The translations under genes were made by a program, and so were the position numbers. 64,000 nucleotides of DNA, from contig OY969783.1 of the NCBI GenBank assembly GCA_963702995.1, positions 3,348,001 to 3,412,000 of the forward strand, given 5' to 3'. The first letter of the stretch is position 1, and each line of letters starts with the position of its first letter. The DNA comes from MFD04580-c1 sp963702995 (lineage in GTDB: Bacteria; Planctomycetota; Phycisphaerae; Tepidisphaerales; Tepidisphaeraceae). Shown here in pieces: positions 18,887-26,461 of the stretch. A model generated the notes under the pieces. The model saw only the letters and a list, made by a program, of their open reading frames with translations. It ran no database searches and was not told the DNA's origin.

Positions 18887-19675
18887 ATGTTCCTCAGCCT
18901 CATCACCCCCTCTTTCAACCAGGGCGCTTACCTGGCCCGGACAGCGGAGAGCGTTCTGTCCCAACAGGGTGATTTCGACCTGCAATGGATCGTGGTTGAC
19001 GCCGAAAGCACCGACAATACGCTGGACATCCTTCGCGGGATTCAAGACCCGCGCCTCTCCTTCACCAGCGAGCCTGATCGGGGGCAAGCCCACGCGATCA
19101 ACAAGGGGATGGCTCGCGCCAACGGCGACATCGTCGCCTGGCTCAACGCCGACGACGCCTACGCCCCCGGCGCCCTGGCGGCCGTTAGCGACGCCTTCCG
19201 GGCCAACCCTTCATCCCAATGGCTCATCGGCAACTGCGACATCATCGACACCAACGACCGCCCCATCCGATCCACCATCGCCGCGTACAAGCGCCGCCGC
19301 CTGCGGCGATTCTCGTACCGGTCGCTGCTTCGCGAAAATTTCGTCCCCCAACCGGCCGTCTTCTGGCGCCGCGACTTCGGCCGCCAGATCGGCCCGCTCG
19401 ACGAGTCGCTTCATTGGACGATGGACTACGACCTCTGGCTCCGCATGGCCCGCGTAGCCCCCCCGCTGGTCCTAGGCACCACCCTCAGCCGCTTCCGCCT
19501 CCACCCGGCGAGCAAGTCCGGCAAGGTCGATCGCCGGCAGTTCGACGAAGGGTATGACGTTGCCAAGCGCTACCTGCCGCCGACCCTCAGCGGCCGCGTC
19601 GATGGAATAGCGCATCGGCTGAACGTCGAAAAGATTGTAATGGCTTATCGATTGATGCGGTGGGTGAGGCTGTGA
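18887..19675 (+). CDS. Family 2 glycosyltransferase
   Basis: Cytoplasmic GT-A fold sugar transferase of 262 residues. The N-terminus FLSLITPSFNQGAYL is the usual first strand; VVDAESTDNT and EPDRGQAHAINKGMARANGD are typical nucleotide-sugar-binding segments; NADDAY carries the metal-binding DxD-type motif, and a late MDYDLWLRMA is the acceptor-site motif of the WcaA/SpsA type. No membrane helix is visible. The gene directly follows the GT39-like gene, suggesting a two-step surface glycan function. Its ribosome-binding region is a heptamer repeat array, which is unusual. Confidence 0.9.
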   Translation: MFLSLITPSFNQGAYLARTAESVLSQQGDFDLQWIVVDAESTDNTLDILRGIQDPRLSFTSEPDRGQAHAINKGMARANGDIVAWLNADDAYAPGALAAVSDAFRANPSSQWLIGNCDIIDTNDRPIRSTIAAYKRRRLRRFSYRSLLRENFVPQPAVFWRRDFGRQIGPLDESLHWTMDYDLWLRMARVAPPLVLGTTLSRFRLHPASKSGKVDRRQFDEGYDVAKRYLPPTLSGRVDGIAHRLNVEKIVMAYRLMRWVRL

Positions 19676-19791
19676 AGATGCACTGTCGCGAACGGTCACA
19701 TTGGGAGGCGAATCCTTCATGACCCTGATTGAATTCGTCATGCCTGCTTAGCACAACCAAACCTGTCTCGTTTCCGGTCCCCACTCGACTG

Positions 19792-20958
19792 TTACTTGTT
19801 GCCCTTTGCCTTGTTGTGGGTCGCGCAGAGCATCTCGCAATTCTCCGCCGAACTGTTGCCCCCTCTGCTCCAGGCCGAGACGTGGTCGGCGTCCATCTCG
19901 TCGAGCTTGTAGATTCTGCTCTTGTTGGCGTTGTCGCCAGCCGCGCACAGCGGGCAATTGGACTTTCCATTTTGCTCCGCCGCTTGTTTTTGCCTGGCGT
20001 AGGCTACCTTTTTGACCTTGTCATCAAAGACTCGAACGTTCAACAGCTTCGGATCAACCGACCCGCCGAGCAGATACTCGAAGATCCCCTTGCGACTCGT
20101 CACATACTCATCGGCATCAAGCTTTTTAAGGCCCGCCGACATCTGCGCCGGATCGTAGGATTGACCGTGATATGCCTCGTACAGTCTGCCCCACTCTAAG
20201 CCACGCATTTCCGGGAGTACATCGACGAACACGGTCGAAACCCAGTCGAGCACGCTGTTGAAATAGGTCTTCAACTCGTTGATGTTCGTGTCGTTGCGGT
20301 GGGCGCTCATGTAGCCGCCGATATCGCCCTTGCTCACCCAATCCAGCGCCGTCGTGAGAAAATCCTGCCGGTTGGCGCTGCCACGCACATACGCGCTCCA
20401 CTTCTGGATGTTCGAGTTCTGACTGTTGCTGAACTCTTCCTTGGCCTTGGTGACGAACAGCCCGGAATAGACTGCGTTGAGCAGCTCTTGGTCGTTAAGC
20501 GGCACACCGGCGATGTTGATCGTTCTGAACCACTCCTTGATCTCGGTCTCCGTCCCCTCGCACTCGTAAATCAGCAGCTTCGATTCGCGAACCCGCATCT
20601 GCTGGTCAGCGGGCAGGCTGTCGAAATTCTTCGGGTGACCGGCATCATCGATCGAGAACTTGTTTGTGACGAACCGCCCGATGCTGGTGATGCGCTGCTG
20701 GCCGTCGAGCACTTCGAACTTATTCGCCGCGACCGTGTTGAAGTAGATCAGCCCCAGCGGATACCCTTTGAGCAGCGATTCGATGACGGCCTGCTCCCTC
20801 TTCCCACCGCCGTCGGCGTAGATGTAGTTGCGCTGGTACTCCGGCTGAATCGTGAGCTTCCCGCCGAGGCCGAACAAGCCCTTACCCTCCGTTTCGTTGT
20901 AGAGAAAGCCGTCGCATATCTTGGCGACGGTGATATCGACATTTAACGCGGTTTTCAT
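19792..20958 (-). CDS. DUF262 (GmrSD N-domain/ParB-like) - HNH endonuclease, putative restriction effector
   Basis: The N-terminal DUF262 domain has the signature IQPEYQRNYIY and the nucleotide-binding motif VLDGQQRITS (residues 84-92). In the defence nucleases GmrSD and SspE this type of domain couples nucleotide hydrolysis to target sensing. The C-terminal 55 residues form an HNH nuclease: CPLC, then DADHVSAWSRGG, then a second CxxxH pair (MLCATHNKAKG), with His 359 as the likely general base. The middle is helical with no recognisable domain. The start codon overlaps the stop of the upstream methyltransferase gene by four bases (ATGA), so the two are translationally coupled. GC content is clearly lower than the flanks, indicating transfer. 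I infer a restriction or nicking role on unmodified DNA; it has not been tested. Confidence 0.85.
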   Translation of the reverse strand: MKTALNVDITVAKICDGFLYNETEGKGLFGLGGKLTIQPEYQRNYIYADGGGKREQAVIESLLKGYPLGLIYFNTVAANKFEVLDGQQRITSIGRFVTNKFSIDDAGHPKNFDSLPADQQMRVRESKLLIYECEGTETEIKEWFRTINIAGVPLNDQELLNAVYSGLFVTKAKEEFSNSQNSNIQKWSAYVRGSANRQDFLTTALDWVSKGDIGGYMSAHRNDTNINELKTYFNSVLDWVSTVFVDVLPEMRGLEWGRLYEAYHGQSYDPAQMSAGLKKLDADEYVTSRKGIFEYLLGGSVDPKLLNVRVFDDKVKKVAYARQKQAAEQNGKSNCPLCAAGDNANKSRIYKLDEMDADHVSAWSRGGNSSAENCEMLCATHNKAKGNK

Positions 20959-22157
20959 TTTTCCCCCGCTTTTGTGCGAAGCCGACGGATGAGAAGACGG
21001 GCGTAGGTCGACACCAGCTGACTCTCCACGCGGATCGCCCCGCGTCGGTTCAGATCACCGAATTTTGGCGAGTCGTCCGCCGAATATTCCTTCGTCTTGA
21101 GACCCGAGTTGTTGTCACGGTCGGTTATTCCCAAAATTTCAAACTGCTCTGGGTTGTGTCTGTCTAGGAAACTAATCGGGACACCCATTGCCCCGTCATA
21201 GTCACTGGGGATCGCGTCAGTGTAGGGGACCTCGATCGCATCGTAGTTGTCGTACCTGTCGTAGGCTTTCTTGCCCTTGATTTCTTTATGCTTGCTGAAC
21301 CGCAGGTTGTCCGCCATGGTCATGCCCGTAAGCGGGTCGTGGCGTCGGCGGTGATCGAGGTTCGTGAACCAACCTACGTTGCGGAACTTGACCAATCCCG
21401 TGCCCTTATCATAAACGCCGTCAGCAAACTCCCTTGCCTGATCTGCAGGAATGCTGAAATAGGCATTCCCATTAGCAAAACCCGCCCCTACCCACATTTT
21501 GTTTTCTTTAATCAGCGGGAAAATCTCCTTGTAGGTGACAGCGTTTTTGCTCCCAATGATCAGAAATTTCTTCCCGTGCTCCACGAGTTGCGCGACATAC
21601 TCGCGGAACAGGGAGAACGGCGGGTTGGTGACGATGATGTCCGCTTGTTTGAGCAGCGCGATACACTCCGGGCTACGGAAGTCGCCACCTCCTGTCAGCG
21701 GGGTCCGGCTGTGAGGATTTCGCTCCAAAAAAAGCTTTACGTCTACAATGCTCGCGGCGCCATCGCCATCAATGTCGGTCACTTCATCGATTTCGACAGC
21801 GATTGCGATCGAGTGCGGCCTGGGGCGTTTGCTATCGCCCTGATCGTATTCCGGGAACAAGATGCCCTGCCCGGCGATAGGGGAGCCGTCGTAGCTGGTG
21901 GAGATGAGCTTTTTCAGGCCGAGCCTGTTAAAATTTGCGGCGAAGTACTTGAAGAAGTTGCTCTCAAACGGGTCGTCGCAGTTACAGTAGACAATTTTGC
22001 CTTTGAAGGTGTCAGGGTCGAATTCGAGGTAGGCTTCGACTTCCTTCTGGATGTCAACATACTGGGTGTAGAACTCATCCTGCTTGGCGGCCTTGGCGGC
22101 GCTGAGGCTGCTATTCAGCGCCTTGCCGCCGGTCCCGCTCACACCCTTCTTCGCCAT
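20955..22157 (-). CDS. EcoRI-family adenine-specific DNA methyltransferase
   Basis: SAM-dependent N6-adenine methyltransferase. The catalytic motif IVTNPPFSLFREYV (N178-P-P-F) is clear, and the segment VYCNCDDPFESNFFKYF (about residues 57-73) is the typical N-terminal region of the EcoRI methylase family; a Lys/Ala-rich start (AAKAAKQDEFYTQYVDIQ) also matches. Length is 400 residues, slightly above M.EcoRI. It is first in a two-gene unit with the DUF262-HNH protein (four-base overlap) and has no separate EcoRI-type restriction enzyme next to it. The gene is AT-richer than its surroundings. Recognition site is unknown; the family name does not guarantee GAATTC. Confidence 0.9.
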   Translation of the reverse strand: MAKKGVSGTGGKALNSSLSAAKAAKQDEFYTQYVDIQKEVEAYLEFDPDTFKGKIVYCNCDDPFESNFFKYFAANFNRLGLKKLISTSYDGSPIAGQGILFPEYDQGDSKRPRPHSIAIAVEIDEVTDIDGDGAASIVDVKLFLERNPHSRTPLTGGGDFRSPECIALLKQADIIVTNPPFSLFREYVAQLVEHGKKFLIIGSKNAVTYKEIFPLIKENKMWVGAGFANGNAYFSIPADQAREFADGVYDKGTGLVKFRNVGWFTNLDHRRRHDPLTGMTMADNLRFSKHKEIKGKKAYDRYDNYDAIEVPYTDAIPSDYDGAMGVPISFLDRHNPEQFEILGITDRDNNSGLKTKEYSADDSPKFGDLNRRGAIRVESQLVSTYARLLIRRLRTKAGEK

Positions 22158-22290
22158 GCCCGAACAATAACCGCACGACGGCGCGGGGGCAACATCAGGC
22201 GATGGGGGTCATAAGGGGTAATGAAGGGGGCTGCCGCTCGATGTGACCGCTCGCGACCCCGGCGTAATTCGGAGTCGCTTTGTTGACACA

Positions 22291-22320
22291 AGAGACATAA
22301 AGGGGAGAGACATAAAGGGG
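22291..22320 (+). repeat. Two tandem copies of a 15-bp unit
   Basis: AGAGACATAAAGGGG occurs twice in direct succession, just after TTGACA at 22283, in the divergent interval between the methyltransferase (minus) and fdhD (plus). It may duplicate a regulatory site or be a slippage product. Confidence 0.8.
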
Positions 22321-22473
22321 CCACCTCTGTGACCGCTCATGGTGGCGGCCTTCACGGGAAGCCACGCGCATTTCTGGCAATCCGCCTCAGTCACCCGCTG
22401 CCGCGGACGAAGCGGGCTGGGCTTGGCCATTGGCTCCCGCCACGACGCCCACTATCATCGGCTCGGTAAACCG

Positions 22474-23295
22474 ATGAACACCGCACGAATCGAATCAGTC
22501 ACGCACTGGAAAGGCGGCCGGCCCGCGGAGCGGGGGGAGGAGGTTGCGCTGGAGGAGCCGCTCGAGATCCGGGTTCGCGGGCGGGCGATCAGTGTCACCA
22601 TGCGGACGCCGGGGCACGATGCCGAACTGGCGATCGGGTTTCTGCTGACGGAAGGGATCATCCGTCGGGCTCAGGATGTGCTGAGGGCTCAGCATTGCGG
22701 GCGGAACGAAGAGGGGAACGTCATCGACATCCTCCTTGCGCCGGACGTCGCCGTCGACTTCGAGCGGCTCACGCGGCATGTGTTCGCCAGTTCAAGCTGC
22801 GGGTTGTGCGGCAAGGCGACGATCGATTCCGTTCGCGGCCGCTTCGGACGGATCGACGACGGCGATTCCGCCATGCCCCCTCTGATCCTCAGCCCCTCTC
22901 TTCTCGCGCGACTGCCCGACCTGATGCGGAGGCAGCAGGAGGCCTTCGACCGAACGGGCGGCATTCACGCGGCCGCCCTGTTCGACGAAAACGGCAAGCT
23001 GATCGCCCTGCGCGAAGACATCGGCCGCCACAATGCTGTTGACAAGGTGCTGGGATATGCTTTGACGCACGGCCTCGTGCCGATGTCCCGGCACGTGCTG
23101 CTGCTCAGCGGGCGATCGAGCTTCGAGATCATGCAGAAAGCGCTTGCCGGCCGCGTCCCGATCGTCGCCGCCGTCTCCGCCCCATCAAGCCTCGCCGTCC
23201 GCTTCGCCGAAGAAAGCGGCCAGACGCTGGTCGGATTCCTCCGCGAGGGCCGGATGAACGTGTACACGGGAGGAAAGAGAATTGCTGAAGGCTGA
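22474..23295 (+). CDS. fdhD: FdhD sulfurtransferase (molybdenum cofactor sulfuration for formate dehydrogenase)
   Basis: FdhD takes sulfur from a cysteine desulfurase and inserts it into bis-MGD before insertion into formate dehydrogenase. The conserved CxxC pair is present in SSSCGLCGK (Cys 109 and Cys 112), and the surrounding family text is intact: TPGHDAELAIGFLLTEGII, GGIHAAALFDENG, REDIGRHNAVDKVLG, LLLSGRSSFEIMQKA and VSAPSSLAVRFAEESG. Start at ATG 22474 removes a non-conserved upstream reading. It is followed by mobA. The last codons and stop lie inside a GCTGAAG-rich inverted repeat. No formate dehydrogenase is in the window. Confidence 0.93.
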   Translation: MNTARIESVTHWKGGRPAERGEEVALEEPLEIRVRGRAISVTMRTPGHDAELAIGFLLTEGIIRRAQDVLRAQHCGRNEEGNVIDILLAPDVAVDFERLTRHVFASSSCGLCGKATIDSVRGRFGRIDDGDSAMPPLILSPSLLARLPDLMRRQQEAFDRTGGIHAAALFDENGKLIALREDIGRHNAVDKVLGYALTHGLVPMSRHVLLLSGRSSFEIMQKALAGRVPIVAAVSAPSSLAVRFAEESGQTLVGFLREGRMNVYTGGKRIAEG

Positions 23296-23385
23296 AGGCT
23301 GAATGATTGTACACGCGGCCGCGAACTGTCGCACTCTCCGACCGCTCTTCAATTCAGCATTCAGCACTTGAGCATTCAGCATTCC
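23284..23385. repeat. Inverted GCTGAAG/ATTCAGC repeat element
   Basis: The left side carries three GCTGAA units and the right side four ATTCAGC-like units, forming an imperfect inverted repeat of about 100 bases between fdhD and mobA. It overlaps the fdhD stop. Related to the tandem ATTCAGC array at 18834. Confidence 0.7.
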
Positions 23386-23415
23386 ATCGCTTCTTCCTCA
23401 AACGGCCCCAAGCCA

Positions 23416-24100
23416 ATGGTGAACCCCCTTGCCACTCTTTCCGTCCTCGCCGGGGGGGCCGGCGCGGATGGGCGGGCCCAAGAGTGGAATGACCCTCGGC
23501 GGGCGGCCGGTGTTGCGGTACCTTCTGGGTCGCTGGCATTGGCCCGGGCCGACGCTGCTCGTAACCGCTCCGGGGCGGGAGCATCCACCCGGGTGGGAGG
23601 CGTTCGATGCCGAGGCGACGGATGCGGTCGCCGGCGTCGGGCCGCTGCAAGGCGTTCTGACGGCAGTTGAGGCGGCAACGACGCCGCTTGTCATCGTGAC
23701 GCCGGTGGATATGCCCAACGTCGGCCGCGGATTGCTTGATTGGCTCTTGGCGACGTATCCTGCGAAAGTGGAGAGACAGCCCGGCCTAGTCGGAATGCTC
23801 CCGACGCGGCCGGGGCCGGACGGAGGGGCCTTGATCGAACCCCTCCCCGCGATCTTCCATAGAAGCGCTGCCGCCGTGGTTCGCACCCACCTGGCCACTG
23901 GGCGGCGATCGCTCCACGGCCTGGCGAAGGAGCCCACGATCGCGCTGGCGCCGTCCCCGCCCGACCTGGCGGCCGCCTGCTGGATCAACTTGAACACGCC
24001 GGACGACCTTCAGGCGTTTGAGCAAAGTGAGGGCGATCGCCCGGCGGATGGCCCGGCGGCGACAACACTGAACCCCAAGCACGAGGATAGCGCCCGATGA
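23416..24100 (+). CDS. mobA: Molybdenum cofactor guanylyltransferase (MobA-like, one frameshift)
   Basis: Transfers GMP from GTP to molybdopterin to give the MGD cofactor. The family signature LAGGxxxRMGxxK is broken by a run of seven G (23452-23458): with six G it reads LSVLAGGPARMGGPKSGM, an excellent match, so I regard this as a sequencing indel. Further motifs are VGPLQGVLTAVEAATTP and VTPVDMPNVG (metal-binding aspartate), and a late WINLNTPDDLQAFE, typical of MobA C-termini. It follows fdhD and overlaps the next gene by four bases, so the three form a Moco maturation unit. Confidence 0.85.
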
Positions 24101-24474
24101 AGCTTCGTATCCGAGGAGATTCCGTCCGACTCCGTCTGGGCCAGAGCGAAGTCCACAGCCTCATGGAGACAGGCACCGTTGCGGAAAGCACGCAGTTCGC
24201 CCCGGACCAGCACCTGGTCTACGAACTGCGGACGGCGACGGTCGATACGCCCCAGGTCGATTTCGTCGAAAACCGCCTCCGCGTCACCCTCCCCACCGCG
24301 GCCGCCGCAGCTTGGGCGAAGGGCGATGAGGTCTCCTTCACCGCCGCCCAGCCTACCGGCCCCGGCCGCACCCTGTCGCTTCTGATCGAAAAAGACTTCA
24401 AGTGCCTGGACGCCGCACCCTCCGAAGACCAAAGCGACGCCTTCCCCAACCCCTCAGCCGCCTGCAAGCCGTAA
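24097..24474 (+). CDS. Small protein of the DUF7009 type, linked to molybdenum cofactor genes
   Basis: A 125-residue soluble protein starting MKLRIRGDSVRLRLGQSEV, followed by VENRLRVTLP and the conserved-looking LLIEKDFKCLD and DAFPNP near the end. This matches my recollection of DUF7009, which tends to sit beside mobA and fdhD; I cannot verify the assignment. Function is unknown. It overlaps mobA by four bases (ATGA), so it is translationally coupled to Moco maturation. No membrane segment, signal or metal-binding cluster is visible apart from two Cys. Confidence 0.75.
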   Translation: MKLRIRGDSVRLRLGQSEVHSLMETGTVAESTQFAPDQHLVYELRTATVDTPQVDFVENRLRVTLPTAAAAAWAKGDEVSFTAAQPTGPGRTLSLLIEKDFKCLDAAPSEDQSDAFPNPSAACKP

Positions 24475-24681
24475 AGGGGTCAGAAGGTATTTTCGTGAAA
24501 CGCGTAAGATCCGCCGCCCCCCCGCTCGTCCTTCCAAAGCCGGGGCCAAGCATCGCGTCTCGAAAGGCTTGACCCCCGCTCGTTTAGCGATACGATTCCG
24601 ATCCAAGCTGCGGAATGGCCGTCCTGCCCGTCGGGGTTCAGCCCCCCGGCCCGGAAGTCTATCGCAGGTCGTAAAACCTTT

Positions 24682-24752
24682 TGGGGTATGGTGTAACGGT
24701 AGCACAGCAGACTCTGGATCTGCTTGTCTAGGTTCGAATCCTAGTACCCCAG
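24682..24752 (+). tRNA. tRNA-Gln (anticodon CUG)
   Basis: Cloverleaf: acceptor TGGGGTA pairs with TACCCCA, anticodon stem GCAGA/TCTGC encloses the loop CTCTGGA (anticodon CTG in DNA), and the T arm TAGGTTCGAATCCTA contains the standard GTTCGAATC. The discriminator is G. CCA is not encoded. The acceptor start TGGGGTA is typical of bacterial tRNA-Gln. Confidence 0.95.
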
Positions 24753-25103
24753 TTCCCGTTTGGATTCTGTCGAGGGGCATGCCTTGCGGCCGGTTCGCCG
24801 CAACTCGCGGTTTCATCTCGACTTCCGTTCTCGGTCGAAGGCCCTGGATCGGCCGCTGTTGATCGGCCGCTATCCGGTCGATCCGCTTTGAAACACCACG
24901 ACTCGCCGGAAAGCGCTCCGCCTGGCGCTGCGCGGTGTCGGCTGGGTCAGGCGGACGGTGTAGCCGCGCGGATTGGACGCGATGACACGGAACCCGCAGT
25001 CCTCGGACCTGTCACGCCGGGATGATAAGGGCGTCTCGAAGACGTGACAGCAGTCCTCGATTACTTCCCCACCCCGCCGCTTCCGCTTAGACTCTTTCGA
25101 CTC
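24753..25103. other. Intergenic region without a recognised gene
   Basis: Between tRNA-Gln and the DUF6677-like gene. A direct repeat GATCGGCCGCT occurs twice near 24850-24870. A TTAGACTC box (25087-25094) 10 bases before the next start could be a -10. Nothing else is recognisable. Confidence 0.4.
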
Positions 25104-25616
25104 ATGGCAATCGACCCTGCAATTAACCGATCGGCGGATGGCGGTCCGGCGGAGGCGGCGGAGGCGGCTTCGCCGCCGATGGTGGCGATCGTGGCTTGGC
25201 TGGTCCCCGGGGCCGGGTATTGGATGATCGGGCAGCGGAAGCGCGGGGTCACCATTGGGGTGACCGTCGTCACGATCTTCATCCTGGGCTTGCTCATCGG
25301 CGGCGTGCGGCTGCTCGAAGTGCCGACGTTCGATCGCGCCGGCAAACGCATGGACGCCGGCCTGCTGGACGAGGTTCGGTCCAAGCCGTGGTCGATCGCC
25401 CAGGTGATGACCGGGCCGATCGGCATCGCCAGTGGCGCCTTCTCCATCTACGCGTCGCGGCCGAGCCCTGTCGCGCCCTTCGACCCGCCCGGCGATGAAT
25501 CCCACAGCCGCGTGAATGAGCTGGGCGTCCTCTACACCGCCGTCGCCGGCATGCTGAACCTGCTGGCGATCATCGATTGCTCATACCGGGCTGGAAAACT
25601 CGCGGAGAATTCGTGA
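25104..25616 (+). CDS. Small inner-membrane protein (DUF6677-like)
   Basis: About 170 residues with three or four predicted membrane helices: MVAIVAWLVPGAGYWMIG, GVTIGVTVVTIFILGLLIGG, a middle hydrophobic segment and LGVLYTAVAGMLNLLAIID. The VPGAGYWMIGQRKRG opening resembles TM2-domain proteins and, from memory, DUF6677 of Planctomycetota. Start at ATG 25104 is chosen because homology-like text begins there. The stop overlaps the GTG start of the next gene, so the two form an operon. Function unknown. Confidence 0.75.
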   Translation: MAIDPAINRSADGGPAEAAEAASPPMVAIVAWLVPGAGYWMIGQRKRGVTIGVTVVTIFILGLLIGGVRLLEVPTFDRAGKRMDAGLLDEVRSKPWSIAQVMTGPIGIASGAFSIYASRPSPVAPFDPPGDESHSRVNELGVLYTAVAGMLNLLAIIDCSYRAGKLAENS

Positions 25617-25936
25617 CGCTCGTCCCCCACCTGCTCTCCGCGCTGCCGATCCTCCAACTGGCCCAGGCGGCTGCCGACTCGGGCGCGGCCCCGGCGCGGA
25701 CGGGGTACGTGCCGTTCCTGCGGCCGCTGCCGGTCTGGTCGGATGCGATCTGGCCGTTCCTGCTCCTGCCGCTCTGCATCGCGGTGTCGATCGTCTACAA
25801 GTCGATCAAGTGTCGCACCATGGCCGACGTGCCACGGGAAGCCGCCAAGATCACCGTCTGGATCATCGGCGGAATGGTGCTCGCCGCGGCGGTGCTGGCG
25901 CTGGTGGTTCATCTCGTCGATTATTCGCGGTCTTAA
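25613..25936 (+). CDS. Small membrane protein, unknown function
   Basis: About 107 residues with a signal-like N-terminus and two hydrophobic helices (DAIWPFLLLPLCIAVSIVY and WIIGGMVLAAAVLALVVHLV), with a short basic cytoplasmic loop between them (KSIKCRTMADVPREAAK). I choose GTG 25613, which overlaps the previous stop (GTGA) and has GGAG six bases upstream. Co-transcribed with the DUF6677-like gene. I do not recognise the family; a partner of the preceding protein is the natural guess. Confidence 0.65.
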   Translation: MTLVPHLLSALPILQLAQAAADSGAAPARTGYVPFLRPLPVWSDAIWPFLLLPLCIAVSIVYKSIKCRTMADVPREAAKITVWIIGGMVLAAAVLALVVHLVDYSRS

Positions 25937-26148
25937 CACTACGGCGCTATTTGGCCAATGGCGCACCAGAAGAACGTCAAAATCCGAAGCACGAAATCCG
26001 AAGGAATGGGGAATCGGAAAAGAAGAAACTGGCATCAATCGCGAGTATCGATTTCCGCTTTGCCTTTGTTTGGAGTTCCTTCGGATTTCGTGCTTCGGAT
26101 TTTCTGATTCGGGAAGGCTTGATCGCTGAATTATCGCTGTAGTGTTAA
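25933..26148. repeat. Nested inverted-repeat element, CTTCGGATTTCG family, copy A
   Basis: A perfect 28-base inverted repeat (25979-26006 and 26076-26103) encloses 69 bases of unrelated sequence. Outside it, TTAACACTAC (25933-25942) is matched by its complement at 26139-26148. The right arm contains CCTTCGGATTTCGTGCTTCG. Further copies, with degenerate left arms, lie at 32922 and 48184. The left outer arm overlaps the end of the preceding gene. Confidence 0.9.
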
Positions 26149-26188
26149 AGGCGGTTTGTAGCACGTCAAATCGAAGCCACCGACTTTT

Positions 26189-26332
26189 ACGAGCCGCGCC
26201 CGTCGGGAAGCGGGCAGTCGCCGTACGTGGCGATCTGTTGGATCAGCGGTCGTCGCGCGCCTGCGGCACGTCCATTCGGCGTTGCCGCCACCCCGGAGCA
26301 CTCACAGGCCGCTTCCTCACGGGCGCGGCTCG
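26189..26332. repeat. Inverted repeat, CGAGCCGCGCCCGT family
   Basis: CGAGCCGCGCCCGTcggGAAGCGG at the left is matched in reverse by CCGCTTCCTCACGGGCGCGGCTCG at the right, with three mismatched bases in the middle of the arm and about 95 bases between arms. Together with the element at 25933 it fills most of the 525-base gene-free stretch 25937-26461, in which I see no coding sequence. Confidence 0.8.
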
Positions 26333-26461
26333 CTGGCCGCCATCTCTTAGTTAGCGGAACGTCAAGTCCAGCATCAACCCATTTCTGCCAAAACACCTTC
26401 GCAAGGCGCGGTCACGGATGGCCGATGATCCGATCGGCTCTCCTGCTCTTTTGCGAATCGA

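Noticed and set aside
23368..23670. Separate small protein starting MSIQHSIASSSNGPKP
   Set aside because: Its first part is repeat sequence and the rest is the first strand of mobA before a G7 indel.
24569..24862. 97-residue open frame containing GVWCNGSTADSG
   Set aside because: This is the typical false translation of a tRNA gene; the tRNA-Gln cloverleaf explains the sequence.
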